Positions 1 through 5,461 of a DNA stretch of 5,576 nucleotides are shown here, in pieces; positions within the stretch are counted from its first letter, which is position 1, and each line of letters starts with the position of its first letter. The stretch is from the NCBI GenBank assembly GCA_024278035.1, contig JAJRUA010000219.1, positions 1-5,576 on the forward strand. Direction: 5' to 3'. A program made the position numbers and the translations under genes. The stretch is from Planctomycetota bacterium. GTDB taxonomy: Bacteria; Planctomycetota; Planctomycetia; Pirellulales; Lacipirellulaceae. The notes beneath the pieces are model-generated. The model did no database searches and was not told the DNA's origin. It saw only the letters and a list, made by a program, of their open reading frames with translations.

Positions 1-960
1 AATGTTGCGCACCGTCCAATCGAACAATGCCGAGGCAACCTCCAAATCGGTAAGCCCCTCAGACTTTGCCCAGACAGAAATATCTCGTAGCCAAATAGCC
101 TGCTGAAGTTCGCGAGCCTCGAATGGCTGGAAGGGATTGCTCTGCAACGATTCCTTGGAAACAAAGGGGGCCAGGGTTTCTGCTTCAAGTAGCTTCCGCG
201 GCAGATCTTCGAGAGAGGAATCCGCCTTCCAATCGTCTTGCGTCTCCGAGAAATTTCTCAGCCACTGATTCAAGCGATCGATAAGCAGCACGAGAGCACT
301 CTCGTCGGGACTTGGCTCCCAGTTGTAGTTGGGCTTGCGCTGTTTGATGTAGCGAGTCAGGCGAATTCGGATTTCGTTCATTCGCTTATCCGAAAAACGC
401 CATATCTCCATACGCTCTGGTGTTAACACAGGGCCATTCAATCCAACTTCGACGATCAAAGTATTCGACAAAATGCCGGCATCAAGTCTACGGACAGGCA
501 ACTCGAAGTAGGTCTCTTTACGAATCCCAAATTCGACGCTTTCCTCGTCAGCAGCAACAAAATAACGCACGATATCTCCTGCCCGAACGCCCAGTTTACG
601 GAAATCGACATTCCCCTTGGGAACTTCGAGATAGTTGAACGGACCATCGGGTACGGCAGGGTTGACTTGGCAAGTTGCGAGAACTTCCTTCCCGTCGAGA
701 CTTTTTGAATCGTCAAGAATCGGCCGCGGAGGGGCCAATTCGAGCACGATTTCATTCGGCAACCTGTTGAGGGACGACGAAATGGTCCGCATCAGTAACA
801 CAGAACTCTCGCGCCGGCTCTCGGCAGCCCTTCTGGCTGCCGTCGCACTTTTTTTCTGGCGAGAAGTGTTCTCTTTGCAGCCGGAGGTCAATAGCGTGGA
901 ACTGACCAAGCAAAAAACGAACGCCCAAGTGATTGATAACTTCATCTGCACAATTCTCAC
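1..960 (-). CDS. Probable lipoprotein with transglutaminase-like region, N-terminal 320 residues (runs off left edge)
   Basis: The frame is open from GTG at 960 to the window edge (320 codons) and is cut by the edge. Residues 1-28 form a lipoprotein signal peptide: short basic start, hydrophobic core 8-24, then L-T-S-G-C with the acylated Cys at 28. A basic, Arg/Lys-rich stretch follows (about 29-55). Residues 118-135 ([10 protein letters not shown] region) faintly recall a PDZ-type loop. The last visible residues, [10 protein letters not shown], resemble the segment just before the core of planctomycete transglutaminase-like (PF01841-type) proteins; the catalytic Cys-His-Asp would lie beyond the edge, so activity cannot be judged. 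The GTG start is preferred because GGAG lies five bases upstream and the start overlaps the kdsA stop as GTGA. ATG at 945 is an alternative with a poorer ribosome site. The protein is probably membrane-tethered. Gene and signal peptide are well supported; the family name is inference from a short motif. Confidence 0.72.
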   Translation of the reverse strand, partial: MRIVQMKLSITWAFVFCLVSSTLLTSGCKENTSRQKKSATAARRAAESRRESSVLLMRTISSSLNRLPNEIVLELAPPRPILDDSKSLDGKEVLATCQVNPAVPDGPFNYLEVPKGNVDFRKLGVRAGDIVRYFVAADEESVEFGIRKETYFELPVRRLDAGILSNTLIVEVGLNGPVLTPERMEIWRFSDKRMNEIRIRLTRYIKQRKPNYNWEPSPDESALVLLIDRLNQWLRNFSETQDDWKADSSLEDLPRKLLEAETLAPFVSKESLQSNPFQPFEARELQQAIWLRDISVWAKSEGLTDLEVASALFDWTVRNI

Positions 961-1796
961 AATGTCTCCGCAAGGTCGGTCGTCGCTTGGCGAATCGCGA
1001 GTAGACGGCGCATCAGGCCTTCGATTTCGCCAAGGGGAATCATATTAGGACCGTCGCTAGGCGAACGATCTGGCTCTGGATGAGTTTCACAAAAAAGTCC
1101 TTCGGCGCCGAGCGCCATGGCGGCCTTTGCCAAAGGTTCGACCATCGCACGCTTACCACCCGTCGAACCGCCAAGTCCCCCAGGTTCTTGCACGCTGTGC
1201 GTTGCATCGAACACGACGGGGACGCCAAGCTCTTGCATTTCGGGAATGGCACGCATGTCGTTGACAAGACGGCCATAGCCAAAAAACGTACCGCGTTCAC
1301 ACAGAAGGACGTTCTGGCAGCCTGCGTCGGTCAGCTTGGTGACCACATGCCGCATATCGGCAGGCGACATAAACTGTGCCTTCTTGGCGTTCACCGCCTT
1401 GCCGGTCCGTGCCGCAGCAACCAGCAAATCGGTCTGACGAGCCAGAAAGGCCGGGATCTGTAGCAAGTCGCAAACTTCGCCCGCAGCAGCCGCCTGCGAC
1501 GATTCGTGAATGTCCGTAGTAACCGGCAAGCCGGTGGTCCGAGAGACCTCAGCCAAAATCCGGAGCCCTTCTTTAAGCCCCGGACCACGGTAGGCATCGC
1601 TGCTGGTACGATTCGCTTTGTCGAACGACGCCTTAAACACCAGCTGCACCGACAAAAGATCGGCAATTCGGCGAAGCTCCTCGGCGATTTCTATCGCCTG
1701 CTCCTCCGACTCCAGTACACACGGTCCGGCGATCCAGAGCAACGGCTGTGCAGATCCACACAGATATGGGCCAACGCGGGCGGGATAGTTGTGCAC
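957..1796 (-). CDS. kdsA: 3-deoxy-8-phosphooctulonate synthase (KDO 8-phosphate synthase), metal-dependent type
   Basis: Cytoplasmic enzyme that condenses phosphoenolpyruvate with D-arabinose 5-phosphate to Kdo 8-phosphate (EC 2.5.1.55), an early step to the Kdo of lipopolysaccharide inner core. The 279 residues match the family length. Visible family motifs: IAGPC (22-26), [10 protein letters not shown] (54-63), GPGL (71-74), TDIHE (94-98), [14 protein letters not shown] (112-125), VNAKK (135-139), ERGTFFGY (167-174), FDATHSVQ (196-203), ETHPEP (237-242), SDGPN (247-251). Cys26, His200, Glu237 and Asp248 all sit exactly 15 residues beyond the Aquifex aeolicus metal ligands (Cys11, His185, Glu222, Asp233, from memory). 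This marks the metal-dependent class; E. coli KdsA has Asn in place of the Cys. KANR rather than KPRTS argues against DAHP synthase. The start is GTG, with AAAGGA eight bases upstream (1805-1810). It is the first gene of a two-gene unit with the overlapping lipoprotein gene. Confidence 0.96.
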   Translation of the reverse strand: MHNYPARVGPYLCGSAQPLLWIAGPCVLESEEQAIEIAEELRRIADLLSVQLVFKASFDKANRTSSDAYRGPGLKEGLRILAEVSRTTGLPVTTDIHESSQAAAAGEVCDLLQIPAFLARQTDLLVAAARTGKAVNAKKAQFMSPADMRHVVTKLTDAGCQNVLLCERGTFFGYGRLVNDMRAIPEMQELGVPVVFDATHSVQEPGGLGGSTGGKRAMVEPLAKAAMALGAEGLFCETHPEPDRSPSDGPNMIPLGEIEGLMRRLLAIRQATTDLAETL

Positions 1797-2427
1797 GAAA
1801 AATTTCCTTTGGATCGATTAGAGCCAGAACACAAACCGGCTAGTGGCAGCAATATAACGCCATTAGCCCTTACGAACTACGAGGAGACTTGGTTCCGCTG
1901 CCTTCCCCGCCGAATCGAGTAAAAAGAGAAGCCTCGAACCGCTGCCATTGCGTCCCGAATCGAGACCTCCATTGCTTCTACCAGAAACCTCGGTTTGCCG
2001 ATTTCCTCCGACTTTTGGCCGATTACCCGGGCAACGAAAAATATTGTAAATTGCGTATACAAAACAACTTACGACTTTTCTCGACTTCTAGTTTTCTCAG
2101 AATGAGATCATTTCCTGGGGTCTGTAAGCCTTTCAAGGGCCTTTCAGAATGCACGCGGCAATTTGCTGCAAGTGGTTGAAGATGATGCAACAAAAATGAC
2201 TCTCGCCAGAAAGGCGAATCGCCTTAAAGACAAAAGCCGCTGCTCTGTTAGGAAAACTTGTCTCACCTTAACCTCTTAGGAGGCAACGAGTTAGACGACC
2301 AGTACGAGCCCCCCAACACTGCCAAGCCCAACCGGTATGGCACGCCAAATGCTTTACTACGTGGCAGGAGCGTTCAAGTGCTGGCCATGCCAGCGGGAGA
2401 ATCTCCTTTTTAACACGCTGGCCCGCG
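1797..2427. other. Long non-coding gap between kdsA and the structured element
   Basis: No convincing protein gene is visible. Short open frames here start with TTG and lack spaced ribosome sites or recognisable motifs. Several small hairpins cluster toward the right: AAGGCG-AAT-CGCCTT (2211-2225), GCTGGC-CAT-GCCAGC (2380-2394), GGGAG-AAT-CTCCT (2395-2407, first pair G-T) running into T's to 2411, and GGCCC-GCG-GGGCC (2420-2432). Also present are a GCGGC/GCTGC hairpin (2155-2169), the direct repeat GCCTTTCA (2128-2135 and 2139-2146), an inverted repeat TTGTA/TACAA (2044-2062), and an isolated AGGAGG at 2278-2283 with no start codon at proper spacing. The hairpins may belong to a longer plus-strand RNA ending at about 2521. 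Confidence 0.6.
1851..1856 (-). promoter_or_regulatory. Possible -10 element for the kdsA unit
   Basis: On the minus strand TATATT lies about 55 bases before the kdsA GTG. It would place a transcription start near 1844 and give a leader of roughly 48 bases ending in the AAAGGA ribosome site. No good -35 hexamer is seen 16-18 bases upstream. A second candidate, TACAAT at 2048-2043, lies about 250 bases upstream and also lacks a -35. This is a weak call. Confidence 0.2.
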
Positions 2428-2521
2428 GGGCCTCGGACGAACTGTGACGAACTGGTTCAATTGCCCCTGACCGATTCGTTAAGTCAAAGAGTCTTTGGCT
2501 CGTTCGAGGCCCGCTTTTTTT
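2428..2521 (+). ncRNA. Candidate structured RNA (three-way junction) ending in a terminator
   Basis: I do not recognise an Rfam family. A 13-bp stem closes the element: 2428-2440 pairs with 2500-2512, eight G-C-rich pairs, then one G-U wobble (2436/2504), then four more pairs. Inside are two arms. The first is 2446-2455 with 2471-2480 (outer six pairs including a wobble, one mismatch, a G-U, two G-C), extended by TCA/TGA. The second is CAAAG-AGT-CTTTG at 2485-2497. The closing stem is followed by GC and seven T's (2515-2521), so orientation is plus: the minus reading has no T-run and turns the wobble into a mismatch. No plus-strand protein gene precedes it, so either a small RNA gene ends here (5' end possibly near 2270 or 2420) or it is only an elaborate terminator. 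No clear promoter was found. Hallmark motifs of RNase P, tmRNA and SRP RNA are absent. Confidence 0.4.
2497..2521 (+). terminator. Rho-independent terminator, plus orientation
   Basis: A compact hairpin, GGCTCG and CGAG-G-CC around a TT turn with one bulged G (2497-2511), is followed by CGC and seven T's. The same 3' arm can instead close the longer 13-bp stem described for 2428-2521; either form places a stable stem right before the T-run. It faces the 3' end of the minus-strand VWA gene, which stops at 2531, so it would prevent plus-strand transcription from running into that gene. Confidence 0.6.
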
Positions 2522-2530
2522 ATAGAAAAC

Positions 2531-3898
2531 TCACTTGCCAACCGCCCTGCCCCAAACCATTCCTGGAATTTTGTTGTGGTAAGGCCTGGGCACCGCCTTC
2601 GAGGCGGCTCTTGCTTCGGGCGACACCTGAATAGCCCGATAGGTCCCGCGATTGGCTTCCGCCACCTGTTGCAACTCCCTTGCCGCGACGCTCGTCTTCT
2701 TGACGCCCATTCCAAATGTGTTGATCGAAAACGCCCGGTTAGAACCGTCTAGCAACATTCGCTCCTTCGCATCGGTGGTAAAAAGTTTACCGTCGGTAAG
2801 CAAGAAAACCGTGTCGGGAGCAATCACATCAGCTGCTTCGAGTGCTTCGTCAATACGATTGCCAAGGCAAAGCTCTACTGTCTGCAACCAGTGCCGCAAT
2901 CGATTTTTGTTTTCTTCGGTGCCACGCACAAAGTTTCTAGCCGATTGGGGATAGAACAGCGGGTAGACGGTATCGCTATAGAAGATGACGTAAAACTGCT
3001 GTTTGGGTTGCAATGAATCAATACTTACCAGTAGCTCTTCGACTAAGGTTTCGATTTTTCCTTTTTGCATTCCGCCGGAGTTGTCGAGCACGTAGAGAAT
3101 CCGATTGCCCTCGACTTTCGTTCCAAAAAAACTAGCGGTTGCGTTCGCCCCCGGACCATCGCCCAGAGGGGCCAAACCATCGCCACTGCCGCCGAAAAGG
3201 GTGCCAAGGTCTCCCATACCGCTACTGGCAACCGGTACTTCGCCCGAAACGTCTGCAAGCATTGACTCAATCGAAAGGTCGTCCGACAACGGCATTTCGG
3301 GGTCTGAAAACTCCGAGGCGAGGTCAGAAGCATTCGGTTCAAAATCTTCGGTCAAGTCGATCTCGACTTCTTGGAAAATTTCGACTTCCTCCTCGTAAGA
3401 AGCCGTGCAAGCAACAAAGTCGAGTTCGTCTTGCGTCTGGTAGGCGGCTAAGTTGAAGTAGCTCAAAGCCAATAATACTGCGGCATGCACAGTAAGACTC
3501 AGCAACAAAAAAAGTTGGTTTCGCCGCTTGCTGTTCTTCGCCGTTGTAACTCGCACTATCGAAATCTGTGGCCACCCATCCCGCACGTCCTCAAGAGGCG
3601 ATTTTGAAGAGGGCACTGCCGGTTCGACAAAGTGGCGCTCGGAGCCAGATTTCGCCGAAAGGCTTGTTCGAGACGCGAGGGTCGAACGCTTCGGCCTCGC
3701 CAGACGACTTGGAGTGTCCGTCAAGGCCTGCTCTTGTAACTTGGCGGCCGCAGCAGCGGATGCGTCGAACGAGAAATTTTCGATTGCTTCTTCGCTGAAA
3801 TCAGAAGGACCTAAGCGAAGATCCTCGGGCAAGACGCCCTCCTCATCGCTCGGCACGATCGAGTCGCCATGATTCAGACTAGGTTTCAGAGGAGGCAT
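2531..3898 (-). CDS. Single-pass membrane protein with a C-terminal von Willebrand factor A domain
   Basis: 455 residues. Residues 1-120 are hydrophilic, Ala/Ser-rich and likely cytoplasmic. KNSKRR (121-126) precedes one hydrophobic segment (about 129-151), so the positive-inside rule puts the rest outside the inner membrane. An acidic linker (157-215) and a Gly-rich stretch (226-251) lead to a VWA fold at about 263-430. That fold shows RILYVLDNSGGM (266-277) as strand 1 plus metal loop, FYVIFYSDTVYPLF (302-315), and TVFLLTDGKLF (363-373). The MIDAS is incomplete: DxSxS reads D272-N-S274-G-G276, and the usual Gly-Gly-Thr loop reads LGNRID (345-350), without Thr. Layout and sequence recall VWA proteins I associate with planctomycetes; their role is unknown to me, and a protein-binding envelope function is inference. 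The ATG at 3898 has GGTGAG five bases upstream. It appears monocistronic: 734 bases separate it from kdsA. Confidence 0.87.
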   Translation of the reverse strand: MPPLKPSLNHGDSIVPSDEEGVLPEDLRLGPSDFSEEAIENFSFDASAAAAAKLQEQALTDTPSRLARPKRSTLASRTSLSAKSGSERHFVEPAVPSSKSPLEDVRDGWPQISIVRVTTAKNSKRRNQLFLLLSLTVHAAVLLALSYFNLAAYQTQDELDFVACTASYEEEVEIFQEVEIDLTEDFEPNASDLASEFSDPEMPLSDDLSIESMLADVSGEVPVASSGMGDLGTLFGGSGDGLAPLGDGPGANATASFFGTKVEGNRILYVLDNSGGMQKGKIETLVEELLVSIDSLQPKQQFYVIFYSDTVYPLFYPQSARNFVRGTEENKNRLRHWLQTVELCLGNRIDEALEAADVIAPDTVFLLTDGKLFTTDAKERMLLDGSNRAFSINTFGMGVKKTSVAARELQQVAEANRGTYRAIQVSPEARAASKAVPRPYHNKIPGMVWGRAVGK

Positions 3899-3907
3899 CG
3901 CGACTCA

Positions 3908-3942
3908 CCAATTCCCGATTGGCTGTCCTTCGAACAAGGACA
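3908..3942 (-). promoter_or_regulatory. Two abutting hairpins in the VWA gene leader, one touching the ribosome site
   Basis: On the minus strand the leader first forms TGTCCTT-GTTCG-AAGGACA (3942-3924, seven perfect pairs). One base later it forms CCAAT-CGGGA-ATTGG (3922-3908, five perfect pairs). The second stem includes the first two G's of the GGTGAG ribosome site (3909-3904), so folding could limit ribosome access. The pairing is seen directly; a regulatory role is inference. Confidence 0.4.
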
Positions 3943-3975
3943 TTGCTCTCAGATAGCTACGCAGTAGAGGGCTCG

Positions 3976-4003
3976 ATTCTAACAGGTCTGCTAGCAAAGT
4001 AAA
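3976..4003 (-). promoter_or_regulatory. Sigma70-like promoter candidate for the VWA gene
   Basis: On the minus strand TTTACT (4003-3998) is followed by a 16-base spacer and TAGAAT (3981-3976, five of six matches to TATAAT). Transcription would start near 3969, giving a leader of about 70 bases that contains both hairpins. It is the better of the promoter candidates in this window but remains a consensus match only. Confidence 0.38.
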
Positions 4004-4017
4004 AATATGCTAGCAAA
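3989..4017. repeat. Paired TGCTAGCAAA repeats, operator-like
   Basis: TGCTAGCAAA occurs at 3989-3998 and 4008-4017, nineteen bases apart, and each copy contains the perfect 8-bp palindrome TGCTAGCA. One copy lies in the spacer of the VWA promoter candidate and the other just upstream of its -35. This placement would suit a dimeric repressor binding two sites on nearly the same DNA face. The regulator is unknown. Confidence 0.4.
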
Positions 4018-4152
4018 TACCTTGCAGCAAGCAGGGGGGCTCACAGCAGTCAAAACACCCAGGAAGCGGTTTCTACCTGCCCCTCCCTTCTATTCGTCGA
4101 CTAAGCAACGGAAAAATCCGGAGGCCTTTCACGCAGATTCGAGAGAGATTCG

Positions 4153-4182
4153 TTGAACCCAACGGGCCAGATTTCCGATATT
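4153..4182 (+). promoter_or_regulatory. Weak promoter candidate for the PhyH-family gene
   Basis: TTGAAC (4153-4158), an 18-base spacer and GATATT (4177-4182) each match four of six bases of the sigma70 consensus. The start would be near 4189, about 70 bases before the ATG. A chance match is quite possible. Confidence 0.2.
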
Positions 4183-4260
4183 CCTAGTGGACTGCCTAAT
4201 CGGCAACACCCTCACAATTGTCACACTTTTCAAGAATAATGAGACCCTCGGAACGTCACC

Positions 4261-5361
4261 ATGAACCTCCATCCCAAAATCCGGCCTCTCTGGCAGCGTG
4301 CTCTAGCCATCCCTGCTTTGACACTTCTCATGGCTTACAAAGCCCTTCGATTGCCAAGATGGATTTTGCCACGCGCAATTCGGTCGATTGCGACTCACTG
4401 GGATTACTCCATGTTCTGGATGTTAATTCGCTCGGGCGTCACTCGCGCCTACATTGATCAACCCTGCGAGTTTAAGCAGCCCGATTCGTATGAGCCCAAG
4501 GTACTTGTCGCTCCAGAATACCAACTTTCGACCGATCAAATCCGCCAGTTCAACAAAGACGGATTCCTCGGCCCTTTCGATGCGTTCTCTCGCGAAGAAA
4601 TGGCTGACTTTCGCGTCGAAATGTTAGCGGCTGAGAACACAAAATCAAAAACCTACGACTTCTGCACCCCACGTGATCGACATTTCGAAATGCCCCGACT
4701 TTGGGACCACATGACCTCCCCTGCGATCACCGAACGGTTGGCACAACTGCTAGGACCCGATTTGCTTTGCTGGCGCTCACAGTTATTCTATAAAGGACCG
4801 CATTCGCCCGCGATTCAGTTTCATCAAGCCAGCACCTTCATGGTGGAAGATTATCTCGATCCCGCTATTTTCCCAAGCGATTTGAGCGAAATATTTCAGC
4901 TCACCGTCTGGGTCGCGGTCGACGATGCGACTCCAGAAAACGGCTGCATGCAATTCGTGCCCGGCACACACGACTCGATCCGCACAATCACCTTTGGCGG
5001 CGAAGAAGGCTTTTACGGCGCTCAATTCTCTTTAGACTTTGATCGCGACGCCCACGACATCGTCACACTACCTGTTAAGGCAGGCCAGTTCATTATCTTT
5101 GCCGAGCGATGTATTCACGGATCGCCTCCCAATACAACGGACGGGCATCGGCTAGCGTTCAACATCCGAGCAATTCCTACAAACATCCCGGTCTACACCG
5201 ACAAAGAAAAATACCGCTCGGTTTACAACGGCGGGAAGTACTACTTGAAAAACTGGGGCGTCTCGGTACTGCGAGGCGAAGACCATCATCAACTAAGCCG
5301 TAGCGTCGATCCTCGCGAACTCCATAAAGATTTTGCGAGAGAGCTTCCCAAGGCAGCTTAG
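4261..5361 (+). CDS. PhyH-superfamily Fe(II)/2-oxoglutarate enzyme, SyrB2-like putative halogenase
   Basis: 366 residues. From about residue 88 it follows the non-haem iron chlorinase pattern. KDGFLGPFDAFSREEM (99-114) recalls SyrB2 KNGFIGPFDAYSPEEM, and LGPDLLCWRSQLF (164-176) leads to FHQASTF (187-193). Then come LTVWVAVDDA (214-223), NGCMQFVPGTHDS (227-239), KAGQFIIF (273-280) and IHGSPPN (285-291). Likely iron ligands are His188 and His286. The usual Asp of HxD is Ala190, as in SyrB2 (His116, Ala118, His235, from memory), leaving a coordination site for halide. Arg297 and Arg303 align with SyrB2 Arg248 (2-oxoglutarate) and Arg254. Family members replace C-H by C-Cl, usually on carrier-bound amino acids; no carrier gene is visible. 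Residues 1-86 are an extra hydrophobic/basic segment that may bind membrane. The first ATG after an in-frame TGA (4240-4242) is used; the ribosome site is weak. The fold is near certain; halogenation rather than hydroxylation is inference. Confidence 0.9.
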   Translation: MNLHPKIRPLWQRALAIPALTLLMAYKALRLPRWILPRAIRSIATHWDYSMFWMLIRSGVTRAYIDQPCEFKQPDSYEPKVLVAPEYQLSTDQIRQFNKDGFLGPFDAFSREEMADFRVEMLAAENTKSKTYDFCTPRDRHFEMPRLWDHMTSPAITERLAQLLGPDLLCWRSQLFYKGPHSPAIQFHQASTFMVEDYLDPAIFPSDLSEIFQLTVWVAVDDATPENGCMQFVPGTHDSIRTITFGGEEGFYGAQFSLDFDRDAHDIVTLPVKAGQFIIFAERCIHGSPPNTTDGHRLAFNIRAIPTNIPVYTDKEKYRSVYNGGKYYLKNWGVSVLRGEDHHQLSRSVDPRELHKDFARELPKAA

Positions 5362-5366
5362 TATTA

Positions 5367-5401
5367 GGGTGCCACTGCTGGCTCGTCCAGCAGTGGCACC
5401 C
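5367..5401. repeat. Perfect 15-bp inverted repeat (dispersed-repeat-like hairpin)
   Basis: GGGTGCCACTGCTGG (5367-5381) and CCAGCAGTGGCACCC (5387-5401) are exact inverted copies around a CTCGT loop, starting five bases after the PhyH-family stop codon. There is no T-run after it on the plus strand, so it is not a classical terminator. Strength and position suit an mRNA 3'-end stabiliser or a REP-like dispersed element. I have an uncertain memory of similar CACTGCTGG hairpins recurring in Pirellula-group genomes. Confidence 0.75.
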
Positions 5402-5444
5402 AACCCGAAAGTTTAGCTGCGGTAGACCACTAAAACACGAAACA

Positions 5445-5458
5445 AGAGCGGGGGCTCT
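5445..5458 (+). promoter_or_regulatory. Small hairpin over the SDR ribosome site
   Basis: AGAGC (5445-5449) and GCTCT (5454-5458) can pair around GGGG. The five G's (5450-5454) lie seven bases before the SDR ATG and are the only ribosome-site candidate. Mostly in the loop, they could remain accessible. The ribosome site is atypical. Confidence 0.3.
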
Positions 5459-5461
5459 CTT

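Larger units (their letters stand above)
3899..4260. other. Divergent intergenic region between the VWA and PhyH-family genes
   Basis: These 362 bases separate two divergently transcribed genes and should hold both promoters. The VWA side holds leader hairpins (3908-3942), a promoter candidate (3976-4003) and paired TGCTAGCA palindromes. The middle (about 4020-4150) shows nothing I can assign. The PhyH side has a weak promoter candidate (4153-4182), the palindrome ACAATTGT (4213-4220) and a GGAA ribosome-site candidate seven bases before the ATG at 4261. No tRNA or further protein gene is visible. Confidence 0.6.

Noticed and set aside
635..1048. Plus-strand 137-codon frame opposite the lipoprotein and kdsA genes
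   Set aside because: Shadow frame. The minus-strand frame has a signal peptide, ribosome site and stop/start overlap, and the plus frame has no motif.
1877..2062. Minus-strand open frame of 61 codons starting with TTG upstream of kdsA
   Set aside because: No ribosome site before the TTG and no known family. It could be a leader peptide, but nothing beyond the open frame supports this.
1889..2179. Plus-strand open frame of 96 codons starting with TTG
   Set aside because: GAGGAG lies only two bases before the TTG, the protein has no recognisable motif and is rich in Cys/Arg/Phe as in random frames, and it ends in the hairpin-rich gap.
2278..2283. AGGAGG, a perfect ribosome-binding sequence
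   Set aside because: No ATG, GTG or TTG follows at 4-12 bases on the plus strand, so it does not mark a gene start.
2258..2413. Plus-strand 51-codon frame (TTG start, AGGA four bases upstream) with G/C-rich third positions in its first half
   Set aside because: The start is rare, the spacing short and no motif is recognised. The second half spans strong hairpins better explained as RNA structure. It remains a weak small-protein possibility.
2337..2447. Plus-strand 36-codon frame starting ATG, containing a Cys-Trp-Pro-Cys motif
   Set aside because: No ribosome site precedes the ATG, and the frame runs through three hairpins and into the 13-bp stem, so the sequence constraint looks structural, not coding.
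2454..2460. GGTTCAA, resembling a tRNA T-loop, near a 3' stem
   Set aside because: No acceptor, D or anticodon arms fit around it, and the downstream stem is 13 bp and not followed by CCA.
3528..3872. Plus-strand frames opposite the N-terminal part of the VWA gene
   Set aside because: They mirror the Ala/Ser/Arg-rich coding of the minus-strand gene and have no independent support.
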